A stretch of DNA of 64,000 nt from Jatrophihabitans sp. (GCA_036399055.1 DASWNX010000016.1:60685-124684), one strand, 5' to 3'; numbered from the stretch's first letter, positions 27,398-36,938 are shown. Translations and numbers: made by a program. Notes: generated by a model from the sequence alone, not told the origin.

Positions 27398-27929
27398 GGT
27401 CACCTCCGGTGCCTGGTCCGTGCCTGGACGCACGTGAGCTCAACGCTGAGTCATGCGCTGTCCGGTTTGGACGCGGAGTCAGTCTAAATCGCTTCCGGTA
27501 AGCAGACTGTAAGTAGTCGCAATGTAACCGGCTGACAAGTAGTCCGGTCGGGTGCGCACCGTGATTCTCCCGGGTTGACGTGATTTTCCCGGTTGCCGTC
27601 CGGCGCCCGCGAGCCGCGGTGGCGGCCCCACCGCAACCGATTACTGACAGTGTCCGGAGACGCACGCGCTGGAGCCATGAGGCCCGACCGGGGCTCAGGC
27701 ATCGAGGCGCCCGCGAGACTGCGCCCGCGAGACTGCGCCCGCGCCGGCTGGTCGCGTGTCCACTCGCGGGCGCCGGTCAGTGGCTCGCATCGAGCGACGG
27801 CGCCCGAAAGGCCCAGCAGGCCTCCGGCTGCGCATCGGCTCCAGAGGCTAACGGGCATACTGCTTGTGCCGGTCCGACCCGTAAACCTCGGGGGCTGTCC
27901 GGTCCAGTCGATCTTCGAGGCCGTAACAG
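27398..27929. other. Intergenic region between GAF-ANTAR gene and malQ
   Basis: About 530 bp without a supportable gene. It contains the divergent promoters and a 14-bp tandem repeat. Reading frames here are opposite-strand shadows with no family features. I see no clear RNA structure. Confidence 0.6.
27707..27745. repeat. 14-bp tandem repeat
   Basis: Two exact copies of GCGCCCGCGAGACT (27707-27734) followed by a partial third lie in the noncoding region upstream of malQ. Function unknown. Confidence 0.85.
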
Positions 27930-29870
27930 ATGATCTTGGAAGAACCAGGTCAGCCCGTCGCGCCGACCTACCTGGATTCTGAGGGAGTGCCGCACAGCAT
28001 CGCAGCGGAGACGATCCAGCGATTGAGCCGGACGCTGGGCGGCCCGCCCGCCGGCGCCGAGGACAGCGCTCCGATCGTCGTGCGCCGCGGCCAGCCGACG
28101 CCGGTGACCGGCCGGGTGCTGTTAGAGGGCGGCGGCTCGCTGGAGGTCGACGGCGTTCTTCCTGCCGACTGCCCACTCGGCTACCACAGCCTCATCGGAC
28201 CAACCGGTCAGCAGCGACGGTTGATCGTGGGCCCCGGCCGCTGTCACCTGCCCGCCGAGCGCCTCTGGGGCTGGACCGTGCAGCTCTATGCCGCCCGTTC
28301 CCGGCTCAGCTGGGGGATCGGAGACCTCGGGGACCTCCGCACGCTGACCCAGTGGGCTGCCGAGCAGGGCGCCGGCTTCGTCCTGATCAACCCGCTGCAC
28401 GCCGTCGCGCCCACCTTTCCGCAACAGGCCAGCCCGTACTCACCGACCAGCAGGGCATTCCGCAATCCGATCTACCTGCGGGTCGAGGACGTGCCCGGCG
28501 CTGACCAGGTGGACCTGCGCGACTTGCAGCAAGCCGGCCGGGCCGCCAACGCCGAAACCTTGATCGACCGGGACAGGGTGTGGCACATCAAGCGCTCGGC
28601 GCTGCTGCAGATCTTCACCCACACGGGCTCGGACGACCGCTTCACGACCTGGCGAGCGGGCCAGGGGCACACTCTGGAGCGGTTTGCGACCTGGTGCGCG
28701 CTGGCAGAGCTGCATGGGACCAGCTGGCGGGACTGGCCGGCCGAGCTGCGCCGTCCCGACAGCGCCGCGGTGCTGCGCTTCCAGGACCAGGCGAGCGCCG
28801 CGATCAGCTTTCACGCCTGGTTGCAGTGGTCGCTCACCCTTCAGCTCGCCGACCTGGCGCCGGGTGTGGCAGTCATCCAGGACCTGCCGATCGGCGTCGA
28901 CCCTGACGGCGCGGACACCTGGTCCTGGCAGGAGGTGATGGCCGAGGGCGTCTCGGTGGGCGCCCCGCCGGACACGTTCAACGTCAGCGGGCAGGATTGG
29001 GGACTGCACCCGTTCGTGCCGTGGCGGTTACGGCAAGCCGACTACCAGCCGTTCATCGAGGCCCTCCGATCCACGCTGGCCCACCACGGCGGGTTGCGCA
29101 TCGATCACGTGATGGGCCTGCTCAGGTTGTGGTGGATCCCGCAGGGCTGCTCGCCGGCCGACGGCGGTTACGTCCACTACCCCGTGCACGACCTGCTTGA
29201 GATCGTGGCGCTGGAGAGCCACCGGTTCCAGGCTGTGGTGGTCGGCGAGGACCTCGGAACGGTGGCGCCGGGGCTGCGTGAGGAGATGGAAGCCCGCGGC
29301 CTCCTCTCCTACCGGCTGTTGTGGTTCGAGGAGGAGCCGGCCCGGACCTGGCCGGTCACGGCGCTGGCAGCGGTGAGCACCCACGACCTGCCCACCGTGG
29401 CCGGCCTGTGGACGGGTGCTGACTTGGCCGACCAGCGCGCCCACGGCCTGGACGCCAACGCGGTCAGCACCGAGCGACTGCGCGATCACCTGGCGGAGGT
29501 GACCGGCCTGGCAGACGGCGCCGACGTCCACGACGTGATCGGCGCGGCGTACCGAGCTTTGGCTCAGGCGCCGTCACGGTTGCTGGCCGCGACCCTGGAG
29601 GACGCCGTCGGCGTCGAGCTCAGGCCGAACCTGCCGGGCACCGTGAGGCAGCAGAACTGGTCGGTGCCGTTGCCCCTCACCTTGGAGGAGCTGCGAACGG
29701 CGCCGGGGCCGGCGGCCATCGCCCGCACGCTGGACCAAGCCTGCCGCGACGGCGCCCTCGGCGCGGCGCCGGCGCGAGTGCGCCCGGCCGGCGCCGGCAG
29801 TCAGCCGGGCCGCTCGGAATCGAACCGGCAGCCGGTCGATTACGGTGGCAGGAGAGCTGGGAACGAGTGA
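27930..29870 (+). CDS. malQ: 4-alpha-glucanotransferase (amylomaltase)
   Basis: A 646-residue GH77 enzyme that transfers maltosyl units between alpha-1,4-glucans. It has an N-terminal extension of about 110 residues typical of actinobacterial MalQ. Catalytic-domain motifs are WGIGDLGDLRTL, NPLHAVAPTFPQQASPYSP, the Asp nucleophile region GLRIDHVMGL, GEDLGTVAPGLREEM and STHDLPTVAG. Two TTA codons occur (28122, 29028). The last 40 residues are low complexity. It is followed 10 bp later by the CDGSH gene. Confidence 0.93.
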   Translation: MILEEPGQPVAPTYLDSEGVPHSIAAETIQRLSRTLGGPPAGAEDSAPIVVRRGQPTPVTGRVLLEGGGSLEVDGVLPADCPLGYHSLIGPTGQQRRLIVGPGRCHLPAERLWGWTVQLYAARSRLSWGIGDLGDLRTLTQWAAEQGAGFVLINPLHAVAPTFPQQASPYSPTSRAFRNPIYLRVEDVPGADQVDLRDLQQAGRAANAETLIDRDRVWHIKRSALLQIFTHTGSDDRFTTWRAGQGHTLERFATWCALAELHGTSWRDWPAELRRPDSAAVLRFQDQASAAISFHAWLQWSLTLQLADLAPGVAVIQDLPIGVDPDGADTWSWQEVMAEGVSVGAPPDTFNVSGQDWGLHPFVPWRLRQADYQPFIEALRSTLAHHGGLRIDHVMGLLRLWWIPQGCSPADGGYVHYPVHDLLEIVALESHRFQAVVVGEDLGTVAPGLREEMEARGLLSYRLLWFEEEPARTWPVTALAAVSTHDLPTVAGLWTGADLADQRAHGLDANAVSTERLRDHLAEVTGLADGADVHDVIGAAYRALAQAPSRLLAATLEDAVGVELRPNLPGTVRQQNWSVPLPLTLEELRTAPGPAAIARTLDQACRDGALGAAPARVRPAGAGSQPGRSESNRQPVDYGGRRAGNE

Positions 29871-29880
29871 GGGGGAGCCC

Positions 29881-30096
29881 ATGACGGAGTTCAGCGAGCC
29901 GCCGGCGACCATCACTGCCTATCCCGACGGGCCGCTGATCGTGCGAGGCGCCTTCGAGCTGTGCGAGCTCGACGGCACTCCCATCCCGCGCAGCGGCAGG
30001 ACGGTCGCGCTGTGCCGGTGCGGACGCTCGGCGCTCAAGCCGTTCTGTGACGGCAGCCACAAACTGGCGGCCGGCGCCCGTTCCAGGACCGACTGA
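29881..30096 (+). CDS. CDGSH iron-sulfur domain protein
   Basis: A 71-residue protein with the full CDGSH signature CRCGRSALKPFCDGSH, whose three Cys and one His bind a [2Fe-2S] cluster. It starts at ATG 29881 with GAGGGGGAG upstream, inside the same transcript as malQ. It is probably an electron-transfer or redox-sensing protein; the partner is unknown. The next gene is convergent. Confidence 0.88.
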   Translation: MTEFSEPPATITAYPDGPLIVRGAFELCELDGTPIPRSGRTVALCRCGRSALKPFCDGSHKLAAGARSRTD

Positions 30097-30136
30097 TCCG
30101 TCCCGACCGAGCTGACTGACCCCTGCCTGACCGAAC

Positions 30137-31105
30137 TCAGCCCGAATTCTGCTGACGGCTGCTCTGGCGTAACTCAGCAGCCGTGTGCGCCGCGCGCCAG
30201 ATCCGACCGCCCGAATAACGCACTCCGCCGAACAGCACCCGGGTGGCCACCGCCAGCCATGAGCAGATCGAACGCTCGGCCAGCCAGGCCGGAGTGAACC
30301 AGACCGAGCCGGGCGCGAAGACGGCTTGACCCTGCCCCCGGCGCCGGCCGATCTCGGCCAGGCCCACCGCCGCGCCCAGTAACGCGCCCAGGCCAAGCGG
30401 GCGCCGCCGGAGCAGGACGAAGGCCGGCAGCAGCGCCAGTTCCAGCGTCATCCGACCAGGTTGGGCGAAACTGTCATAGGCCTGTCTGACCCGCTGCCGG
30501 ACGAAGTGCCGGGTGCTGGGCGGCAACCGCCGCACGTACAGGTCAAGCATCAGCCGTTCCCGGCCTCCGGCGGCGCGGACCGTGCGGATCAATTCCAGAT
30601 TCTCAAAGAGCACGTCACCGTCGTAGCCGGTCGCTCGCAGTTGCGGGCTCAGCCGCAGCGCCAGGGTTCCGGGGAAGTCGCCGCCGGCCACCGCGCGGTT
30701 GAGCAGCGAGCGAGCGGTGTCCCAACGGGCATGCCAGGGCAGCGGCCTGAAGTAGTTCTGCGGGCGCACCAGCTCGGCGGTGTCCAGGGCCAGTTCCAAG
30801 CGGTGCAGCTGGGCCGGCTCGTAGCGAACGTCGTCGTCGGCGATGACCACCTTGTCCGAGCCGCACAGCCGGAAGCCGGTGAGGACGCCATTGACTTTGC
30901 CGTTGCGAAAGCACACGTCCTCAGCCGGGCGGACATGGGTGACGGCCGAACTCAGCAGCGCTCGGTGGGCGTCGAAGACCTCCGGCGGCGAGCCGTCGAC
31001 CACGATCACCTGCGCGGACTCGCTCAGCCCGTTGAGATAATGGGCGAGCTCGCCGATGTCCCGGCCCTGGTCGCTCTTGATGGGCAGGACGTAGTTCAAG
31101 GCCAT
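30137..31105 (-). CDS. Family 2-type glycosyltransferase
   Basis: A 322-residue GT-A fold protein. The N-terminus reads NYVLPIKSDQGRDIGELAHYL, and the metal-binding motif is ADDDVRYEP near 90. A C-terminal region with two hydrophobic stretches (LALLPAFVLLRRRPLGLGALLGAAVGL) suggests membrane association. It starts 10 bp after the diiron-protein stop, so the two are co-transcribed. Donor and acceptor are unknown. Confidence 0.8.
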   Translation of the reverse strand: MALNYVLPIKSDQGRDIGELAHYLNGLSESAQVIVVDGSPPEVFDAHRALLSSAVTHVRPAEDVCFRNGKVNGVLTGFRLCGSDKVVIADDDVRYEPAQLHRLELALDTAELVRPQNYFRPLPWHARWDTARSLLNRAVAGGDFPGTLALRLSPQLRATGYDGDVLFENLELIRTVRAAGGRERLMLDLYVRRLPPSTRHFVRQRVRQAYDSFAQPGRMTLELALLPAFVLLRRRPLGLGALLGAAVGLAEIGRRRGQGQAVFAPGSVWFTPAWLAERSICSWLAVATRVLFGGVRYSGGRIWRAAHTAAELRQSSRQQNSG

Positions 31106-31115
31106 CACGGCGTGT

Positions 31116-32171
31116 TCACCCGACCACGGCGCCAGAGTCGGTCTCGCTCGCCCGGTAGCCGGTGAGGCGCTCGGTCTCGACGACGCGCAGCGAGGACCTT
31201 CCCGAGGCCCAGCAGCGCAACAAGTGAGCGGCGAACAAGTTGTCCAGGTGTAGCGCGCAGGCGGCGCCGAACAGGACGTCATCGGCCAGGTCCGGCTCAT
31301 CGGCCACCACTGAGCCGCACAGGTCGTGAGCTGCCAGCTGCTCGTGCAGGGCGTCGGCGGTCACGTGCTCGTCGTAGAACCGGGTGGCCGCGGCGTCGCC
31401 CCCGAGCCGCCTCAGGCCTTTGCCGTAACGGCGATTGGGCATCGAGGAGGTCATCTCGAAGGCAGCCAGGTGCCCTACCAGCGCGCCGCGGTTCTCCCGG
31501 TGCAGGCCGAAATAGGACATCAGGTTGCTGATCGCCAGCGTCACACCCGGCGCCTGGTCGAGATAGCAGCCGTAGCTGTCGTCGAGGCCGAGACTGCGCA
31601 TGGTCGTTCGGAACAACTCCGAGTGCATCCGGCTCAGCGAGCCGGCGCCGTACTCGTCGAACTGGATCTCAATCAACGCGGCCTTGGCCTTGCCCCGCAG
31701 CCGCGGGATCGCCCAGCTGTGCGGATCGGCCTCCTTGAGGTGGTAGAGCGAGCGATGCGTGACGAACTCCCGGAACTCCTCGACAGTGGCGCTGGACTGC
31801 AGATGACGAGACAGCGCAGGGCCGTCGTCGGCGTCGACCAGGGCTCGCAGCCGGTCGGCGATCGAATCTCCGCCCGGCGTCGGGGCGGGGGAGACGCAGC
31901 TGCGCAGCGCGGAGCCGAACAGGCCCTCCAGGGCCCTGGTCCAGGACATCAACTCCGGCTCCCACTCCCAGCCGGGCTCGGCGTCGGTGAAACCGGCGTA
32001 ATGCAGCTCGTAACAGATCCAGAGCCCGAGCTGCAGGTCGTCGTCGGACAGCGCGGCCGCCGGCGAATCGAGGGCCAGGCCTGCGCCGAACAGCTGCACC
32101 GAGCCGGCCGGCTGGCGCAGGGCGGCGATCAACTCGTCGGTCAGCGGACCGCGAGCAGCGGGCAACCTCAC
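31116..32171 (-). CDS. Heme-oxygenase-like diiron oxidase family protein
   Basis: A 351-residue protein of the iron-containing redox enzyme group (HDO fold). The core segment HRSLYHLKEADPHSWAIPRLRGKAK, then EIQFDEYGAGSLSRMHSELF and RFYDEHVTADALHEQ, supplies Glu, His and Asp ligands for a di-metal site. Relatives carry out oxidative C-C or N-oxygenation chemistry. GTG 32171 was chosen because CGAGGG lies at good distance; the longer frame begins at TTG without a site. Pairing with a glycosyltransferase suggests a small biosynthetic unit. Confidence 0.78.
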   Translation of the reverse strand: MRLPAARGPLTDELIAALRQPAGSVQLFGAGLALDSPAAALSDDDLQLGLWICYELHYAGFTDAEPGWEWEPELMSWTRALEGLFGSALRSCVSPAPTPGGDSIADRLRALVDADDGPALSRHLQSSATVEEFREFVTHRSLYHLKEADPHSWAIPRLRGKAKAALIEIQFDEYGAGSLSRMHSELFRTTMRSLGLDDSYGCYLDQAPGVTLAISNLMSYFGLHRENRGALVGHLAAFEMTSSMPNRRYGKGLRRLGGDAAATRFYDEHVTADALHEQLAAHDLCGSVVADEPDLADDVLFGAACALHLDNLFAAHLLRCWASGRSSLRVVETERLTGYRASETDSGAVVG

Positions 32172-32435
32172 TGCGGACCCTCGGCGGAGGCCAGGCGGTC
32201 GTCTGACAAGAGAACTGACATGGGCGGGATCCTGACGCAAGACCCGCGAGGACTCGATGAGGCAATGTCAGGCGCGGGGCCGTTCAACGCTCTGTTTCGA
32301 GCGGTTCTCATGCTAGCCCACCGGCCAGTCGACTGGCAGCGTGCGCGTGGCCATCCAGCCGGAACGTCCTGAAGCCGGTAGCCTCACCCGAATATGACCG
32401 ATTTGCCCCTGATATCGGCACCCCCAAGGAGAACA

Positions 32436-34271
32436 ATGTCGCTGACGCTGGCGTTTCCGAGGACCCCTCGGTCACTGCGCCCGATGCTGGCCGCTGCCGG
32501 CAGTCTCTGCCTGTTGACCGCGGTGACCACGGCGCAGCCGGGCGCGTCGGCCGAAGCGGCCGGTCTGTCCACTGCCGGCGTGAGCACGTCGAACCTGGCG
32601 ACCAGCGCTGCCAGCAGCGTGTTGGCCAGCATGTCGCAGGCGCAACGGGTCGGCCAGCTGTTCATGGTGGGCACCCCGGCGGCTTCGGTGAGCAGCCAGA
32701 CCGTCACCGACATCCAGACCTATCACGCCGGCAGCGTGATGCTGACCGGGCGAAGCTCCGCCGGGGTGGCGGCGACCGCGTCGGTCAGCGCGTCCCTGCA
32801 GTCCAAGGCAGACATCGCCGCCACTGCCGGGGTGCCGCTCTACATCGCCACCGATCAGGAGGGTGGACAGGTGCAGGTGCTGTCCGGCGCCGGCTTCTCC
32901 AGCATTCCCAGCGCGCTCACCCAAGGCAGCTCGTCGGTGGCTACCCTGCGCGCCAACGCCAAGGTGTGGGGCGGCCAGCTCAAAGCCGCCGGCGTGCACA
33001 TGAACCTGGCGCCGGTGCTCGACACCGTTCCCAGCGCGGCATTCGCCCCGTACAACCTGCCGATCGGCTATTACGACCGCGAATACGGCTTCGACCCGGT
33101 GACCGTGGGCGCCAAGGGAACCGCCTTCGCCCAAGGCATGGCCGACGCCGGCGTCGACGCCTCGATCAAGCACTTCCCAGGCCTGGGACGGGTGCGCGCC
33201 AATCCCGACGTCAGCTCAGGGGTCACCGACTCCCAGACCACCAGGACCGACAGCTACCTCCAGCCCTTCGCCCAGGCGGTGAACGCCGGCGCGCCGGTGC
33301 TGATGATGTCGACGGCCTACTACAGCATGATCGATGCGGCGAACCCCGCTGCCTTCTCCTCGACCATCGTCACCGGAATGGTGCGCGGGGACCTGGGGTT
33401 CAACGGGGTCATCGTCAGCGACGACCTCGGTCAGGCGGCTCAAGTCCAGGCCTGGACCCCCGGCGCCCGCGCGATCAACTTCCTCAATGCCGGCGGTGAC
33501 ATGGTGCTCACCGTCGACCCGTCGGTGATGCCCGCGATGTACAACGCGGTGCTGCAGAAGGCCAACGCCGACTCGGCCTTCCGCGCCAAGGTGGACGCCT
33601 CGGTGCTGCGGATCCTCACGGCCAAGGACAACCGCGGTCTGATCAGCCGGGGGATGGACGTCTCCAGCGCGCAGGGCAACGTCGGATGGCAGGCCGCCTA
33701 CAACAACGGCGCCCGGTTCGCCTACGTCAAGGCGACCGAAGGCGCCTCCTACGTAAACCCGTACTTCGCCCAGCAGTACAACGGCTCCTACAACGTGGGC
33801 ATGGTCCGCGGCGCCTACCACTACGCGACCCCGAGCAGCTCGACCGGCCTCACCCAGGCCGACTACTTCATCGCCCACGGCGGTGGCTGGTCCGGCGACG
33901 GCAGGACCCTGCCGCCGGCCTTGGTGTTGCAGCCGGGCGCCAGCGCCACCTGCCACGGGTTGTCCCAGGCCTCGATGGTGAGCTGGATCCGGGCCTTCTC
34001 CGACCGGATGCACTCCCGTACTGCCAAGTACCCGATGATCTACACGAATTTCGACTGGTGGAACACCTGCACCGGCAACACCAGCGTGTTCGCCGCCACC
34101 AACCCGTTCTGGATCGCGCGCTACGGCGCCAGCCCGCCGGTGTCGATTCCTGCGGGCAGCGCCACCTGGACGATGTGGCAGAGCGCCTCCTCCGGGCTGC
34201 TGCCCGGCGGCCAGGACCGGTTCAACGGCAGCTACCTGCAACTGCGCGCGCTGGCCACGAACCCGGACTAG
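32436..34271 (+). CDS. Secreted GH3 beta-N-acetylglucosaminidase / GH25 muramidase fusion
   Basis: A 611-residue exported protein with a signal peptide at about 1-42. A GH3 (NagZ-like) domain spans about 60-400 with KHFPGLGRVRANPDVSSG and catalytic-loop ATDQEGG. A GH25 lysozyme domain spans about 408-605 with GMDVSSAQGNVGW, VKATEGASYVNPYF, RGAYHYATPS and YTNFDWW. Together they could cut both the GlcNAc and MurNAc bonds of peptidoglycan outside the cell. AAGGAGAACA precedes ATG 32436. Having both activities in one chain is unusual to my knowledge. The 264-bp divergent region upstream holds the promoter. Confidence 0.9.
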   Translation: MSLTLAFPRTPRSLRPMLAAAGSLCLLTAVTTAQPGASAEAAGLSTAGVSTSNLATSAASSVLASMSQAQRVGQLFMVGTPAASVSSQTVTDIQTYHAGSVMLTGRSSAGVAATASVSASLQSKADIAATAGVPLYIATDQEGGQVQVLSGAGFSSIPSALTQGSSSVATLRANAKVWGGQLKAAGVHMNLAPVLDTVPSAAFAPYNLPIGYYDREYGFDPVTVGAKGTAFAQGMADAGVDASIKHFPGLGRVRANPDVSSGVTDSQTTRTDSYLQPFAQAVNAGAPVLMMSTAYYSMIDAANPAAFSSTIVTGMVRGDLGFNGVIVSDDLGQAAQVQAWTPGARAINFLNAGGDMVLTVDPSVMPAMYNAVLQKANADSAFRAKVDASVLRILTAKDNRGLISRGMDVSSAQGNVGWQAAYNNGARFAYVKATEGASYVNPYFAQQYNGSYNVGMVRGAYHYATPSSSTGLTQADYFIAHGGGWSGDGRTLPPALVLQPGASATCHGLSQASMVSWIRAFSDRMHSRTAKYPMIYTNFDWWNTCTGNTSVFAATNPFWIARYGASPPVSIPAGSATWTMWQSASSGLLPGGQDRFNGSYLQLRALATNPD

Positions 34272-34366
34272 GCGGATGTGGCTCGTCCAGGACCGCTGGC
34301 ATACTGCTGGCGCGACAGCCGGTTTTCCTGATGCCAGCGCATCGATGACGAAGGAGAGACGCTTTC

Positions 34367-35281
34367 ATGCCCAAGGTTTTTCGCTTTCGAGAGTACGGCG
34401 GTCCGCAGACCCAGGAGTTCGCCGAGGTCGACAAGCCTGAGCCTGGACCCGGTCAGCTGCTGCTCCAGGTGCGGGCGGCCGGGGTGAACCCCTATGACCA
34501 CAAAGTGCGCAGCGGCCTGTTCAAGGACGGTCGTGAGCTGCCCTCCGAGTTCGGCGGCGAGGTCTCGGGCGTTATCGAGCAAATCGGCGCGGGCGTCGAG
34601 GGTTTCTCTGTGGGCGATGCGGTGTTCGGCTGGCCGGCGCCCGGCTATGGCGCGTTCTCTGAGTACACGATCGTGGCCCAGGACGGGGTGGTGGCCAAGC
34701 CGCCGCAGGTCAGCTTTGTCGACGCCGCGGCGCTGCCGGTGGCCTCAGCCACCGCCTACGACGGCCTGGCGCAACTGGGCCTGTCCGCTGGGCAGACGCT
34801 GCTGATCACCGGCATCGGCGGCGGGGTCGGCGTCGCCGCGGTTCAACTGGCCCGCAACGCAGGCATCCGCGTCGTCGGAACCGGCAGCCAGAGCAAGCGG
34901 GCACTGGTCGAGTCCCTGGGCGCGGAGCTGGTCGACTACGGCGACGGGGTCTCCGAGCGGCTCAGCGAGTTGCTGCCCGACGGTGTCGACGGCGTCTTTG
35001 ACCTTGTCAGCGGGCCGGCGCTGTCTGCGGTGGCCGGGTTGGTCAAGGACCCAGGCAAGCTGATCAGCGCGGTCAGCCCCGAGACCGTGACCGAGCTGGG
35101 CGGCGCGTTCATCCGCCGGGACAGCGGCCTGCGGGGGCTGGCCGAGGTCGCGAGACTGGCCGCAGAGGGCGTGTTGAACCCTCAGGTCACCAGCGTGGTG
35201 GCGTTTTCCGACGCGCCGAAGGCCATCGCAGCGGTCGAGTCCGGGCATCCGCTGGGCAAGGTCGTGCTACAGGTCAGCTGA
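34367..35281 (+). CDS. NADPH-dependent quinone oxidoreductase-like (MDR) protein
   Basis: A 304-residue zinc-free medium-chain reductase: MPKVFRFREYGGPQ, VRAAGVNPYDHKVRSG, GGEVSGVIEQIGAGVEGFSVGD and nucleotide-fold GIGGGVGVAAVQLAR. It lacks the structural-zinc Cys cluster, as in quinone oxidoreductases. AAGGAGAG precedes the start. The substrate is unknown. Confidence 0.88.
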   Translation: MPKVFRFREYGGPQTQEFAEVDKPEPGPGQLLLQVRAAGVNPYDHKVRSGLFKDGRELPSEFGGEVSGVIEQIGAGVEGFSVGDAVFGWPAPGYGAFSEYTIVAQDGVVAKPPQVSFVDAAALPVASATAYDGLAQLGLSAGQTLLITGIGGGVGVAAVQLARNAGIRVVGTGSQSKRALVESLGAELVDYGDGVSERLSELLPDGVDGVFDLVSGPALSAVAGLVKDPGKLISAVSPETVTELGGAFIRRDSGLRGLAEVARLAAEGVLNPQVTSVVAFSDAPKAIAAVESGHPLGKVVLQVS

Positions 35282-35315
35282 TCGGCACACCGATCGGCGT
35301 GGGCCGGCCGACGGC

Positions 35316-35507
35316 TCACCAGTCCTCGTAGTCATCCCGTGGCACCTCAAGGTGCTGCTCGATCACATCGGCGGGGTTGGCGGCGCCGGTGTCCAGGACG
35401 GGCGGGTCGTACTGGGCCTCTTCGGCCCCGGTGTCCGGCCCTGCGTCCTGCAACTGCTCCAACCGGTCTGCCTCGGGGACCTCGATGCCGAATTCCAAGT
35501 CTGGCAC
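35316..35507 (-). CDS. Small acidic hypothetical protein
   Basis: A 63-residue acidic protein (DLEFGIEVPEADRLEQLQDA; ADVIEQHLEVPRDDYEDW) with a GTG start and AAGGA upstream. It resembles short actinobacterial proteins that end in a V-P-x-D-D/E motif and have no known function. It converges on the MDR reductase gene. Confidence 0.65.
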   Translation of the reverse strand: MPDLEFGIEVPEADRLEQLQDAGPDTGAEEAQYDPPVLDTGAANPADVIEQHLEVPRDDYEDW

Positions 35508-35611
35508 GTTCCAACATCCTTCCTATGCGATCCTGACCGGCGTCGAACGGCGCCCGGGCCACAGACAACGTAATTCGCGGGTGGGCTCTCTGACGAGGGG
35601 CGGTCGACAGC

Positions 35612-36712
35612 TCAGCCGGTCCAGACGCCGGTGAGCGGCGCAGCCTGCGCAGCGGCTCCGAACGGCGTCAGCCGGTGGCTGGCCAGCAAGGTCGCCAGCA
35701 AGCCGTAATGGTCGATCCGAGTGCTGTACCGCCCTGGCTTCACGTGCGCCCCGACGATGATGGTGGCGATCCGGTTCCCGTGGTCCTTGTCATCCTCGTC
35801 TGCGGTGACGATCAGCAGGCTGTTATGGGTGATGCTCCAGTCCGCGTACTCGCCCAGATGCTCCTGCAGCCATCGATCACCCTGGGCGACGCTGCCGTCG
35901 TGCATGTCGTTCTCCAGGTTGGGGACCACGAACGAGACGTGCGGCAGGCGGTTGAAGTCACTCGGAAACGCCGTCATCGGCTGGTTGACGCTGCCGGGCA
36001 GGTTGGTGAAATTCACCCAGGGGTTGTGCTTGCGGACGTAATCACCGCTATCGCAACCGGTGAAGCCGGCCGCGGGCAGGTCCTCGGAGTAACCGATGAA
36101 AGTCAGGCCCGCTGCCATCAGCGCGCTGGCCAGGTTCGGCGCGGTGAAGCTGTGCGGGCAGGAGTTGCTGGTCACGCCCTGGGTGGAGCCGGAGAACATG
36201 GCCAGGTAGTTGGGCTGGCTGGGGTAGGTGACCCCGTAAGACTGGGTCAGCAGCGCGCCACGAGCGGCGAGTGAGTTCAGGAACGGCGCTCGCGAGCGAC
36301 CGATTATGTCGGTGTAGGCGTGATTTTCCTCCACCACCACCACGATGTGATCGAAGCGGGGGACCCCTGCTGCCGGCCTGGCCGCCGGACTGCTGGCCTC
36401 CGTCGGGGAGTTGGCCGGCGCCGAAGCCGAAGGTGGCCGCTGACTGCCCTCAGCCTGGTCGCCGGAAGCCTGCCCCGACCCTCCGCCGCCGCAGGCCGAA
36501 CTCGCCAGCACGGCGGTGAGCAGGACGGCAAGCCCTCTCGTTCGCGCCGTGATCGCCCCGCCGGTGCGGGCACGTGATGGGACCACCTCGTGCGCCGGGG
36601 CTGCCGAGGCTGCCGTTAGGATGAGGTTCCGTTCGGCCACGAGCGACAGTTGTCCCGCAGTGGCCGCTTCCGGCCTGCTGCGCCTGAAAAGAAGGCATTG
36701 CAGAGAAGCCAT
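35612..36712 (-). CDS. Lipoprotein phosphoesterase (acid phosphatase/phospholipase C-like)
   Basis: A 366-residue alkaline-phosphatase-fold hydrolase. The catalytic core has DHIVVVVEENHAYTDIIG, THNSLLIVTADEDDKDHGNRI (metal ligands) and STRIDHYGLLATLL. A lipobox-like segment LAVLLTAVLASSAC sits about 60 residues in. ATG 36712 is supported by GGGAGGGG, but a start at GTG 36586 would give a normal signal peptide without the extension. A disordered Ser/Pro/Ala linker precedes the enzyme domain. Confidence 0.85.
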   Translation of the reverse strand: MASLQCLLFRRSRPEAATAGQLSLVAERNLILTAASAAPAHEVVPSRARTGGAITARTRGLAVLLTAVLASSACGGGGSGQASGDQAEGSQRPPSASAPANSPTEASSPAARPAAGVPRFDHIVVVVEENHAYTDIIGRSRAPFLNSLAARGALLTQSYGVTYPSQPNYLAMFSGSTQGVTSNSCPHSFTAPNLASALMAAGLTFIGYSEDLPAAGFTGCDSGDYVRKHNPWVNFTNLPGSVNQPMTAFPSDFNRLPHVSFVVPNLENDMHDGSVAQGDRWLQEHLGEYADWSITHNSLLIVTADEDDKDHGNRIATIIVGAHVKPGRYSTRIDHYGLLATLLASHRLTPFGAAAQAAPLTGVWTG

Positions 36713-36764
36713 CGATGAACCCCTCCCTTGAGCCAGCTGCCGACCCCCGTACCGGCGGCGCCCG

Positions 36765-36938
36765 ATGATCGCTCTCCTGGCGCTCGCGGTCAGCGTGTCG
36801 ATCGTCGCCGCCAACGTGGCGATGGTCGCGGTCTTCGTCCTGCGGTGGGACCGGCGTGCCGCCGACCCGGACGCTGCAGACGGCCGGGCCGCCGCTTCAC
36901 ACAACGCCGAGCCGCCGACCGGTGCGTTGGCTAGCTGA
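36765..36938 (+). CDS. Possible 57-residue single-pass membrane protein
   Basis: A short frame whose first 26 residues form one hydrophobic helix (LLALAVSVSIVAANVAMVAV) followed by WDRR and a polar tail, a plausible N-in or N-out single-pass topology. It fills the divergent gap between the phosphoesterase and the CBS gene end. The ribosome site is weak. Identified from the sequence directly. Confidence 0.35.
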   Translation: MIALLALAVSVSIVAANVAMVAVFVLRWDRRAADPDAADGRAAASHNAEPPTGALAS

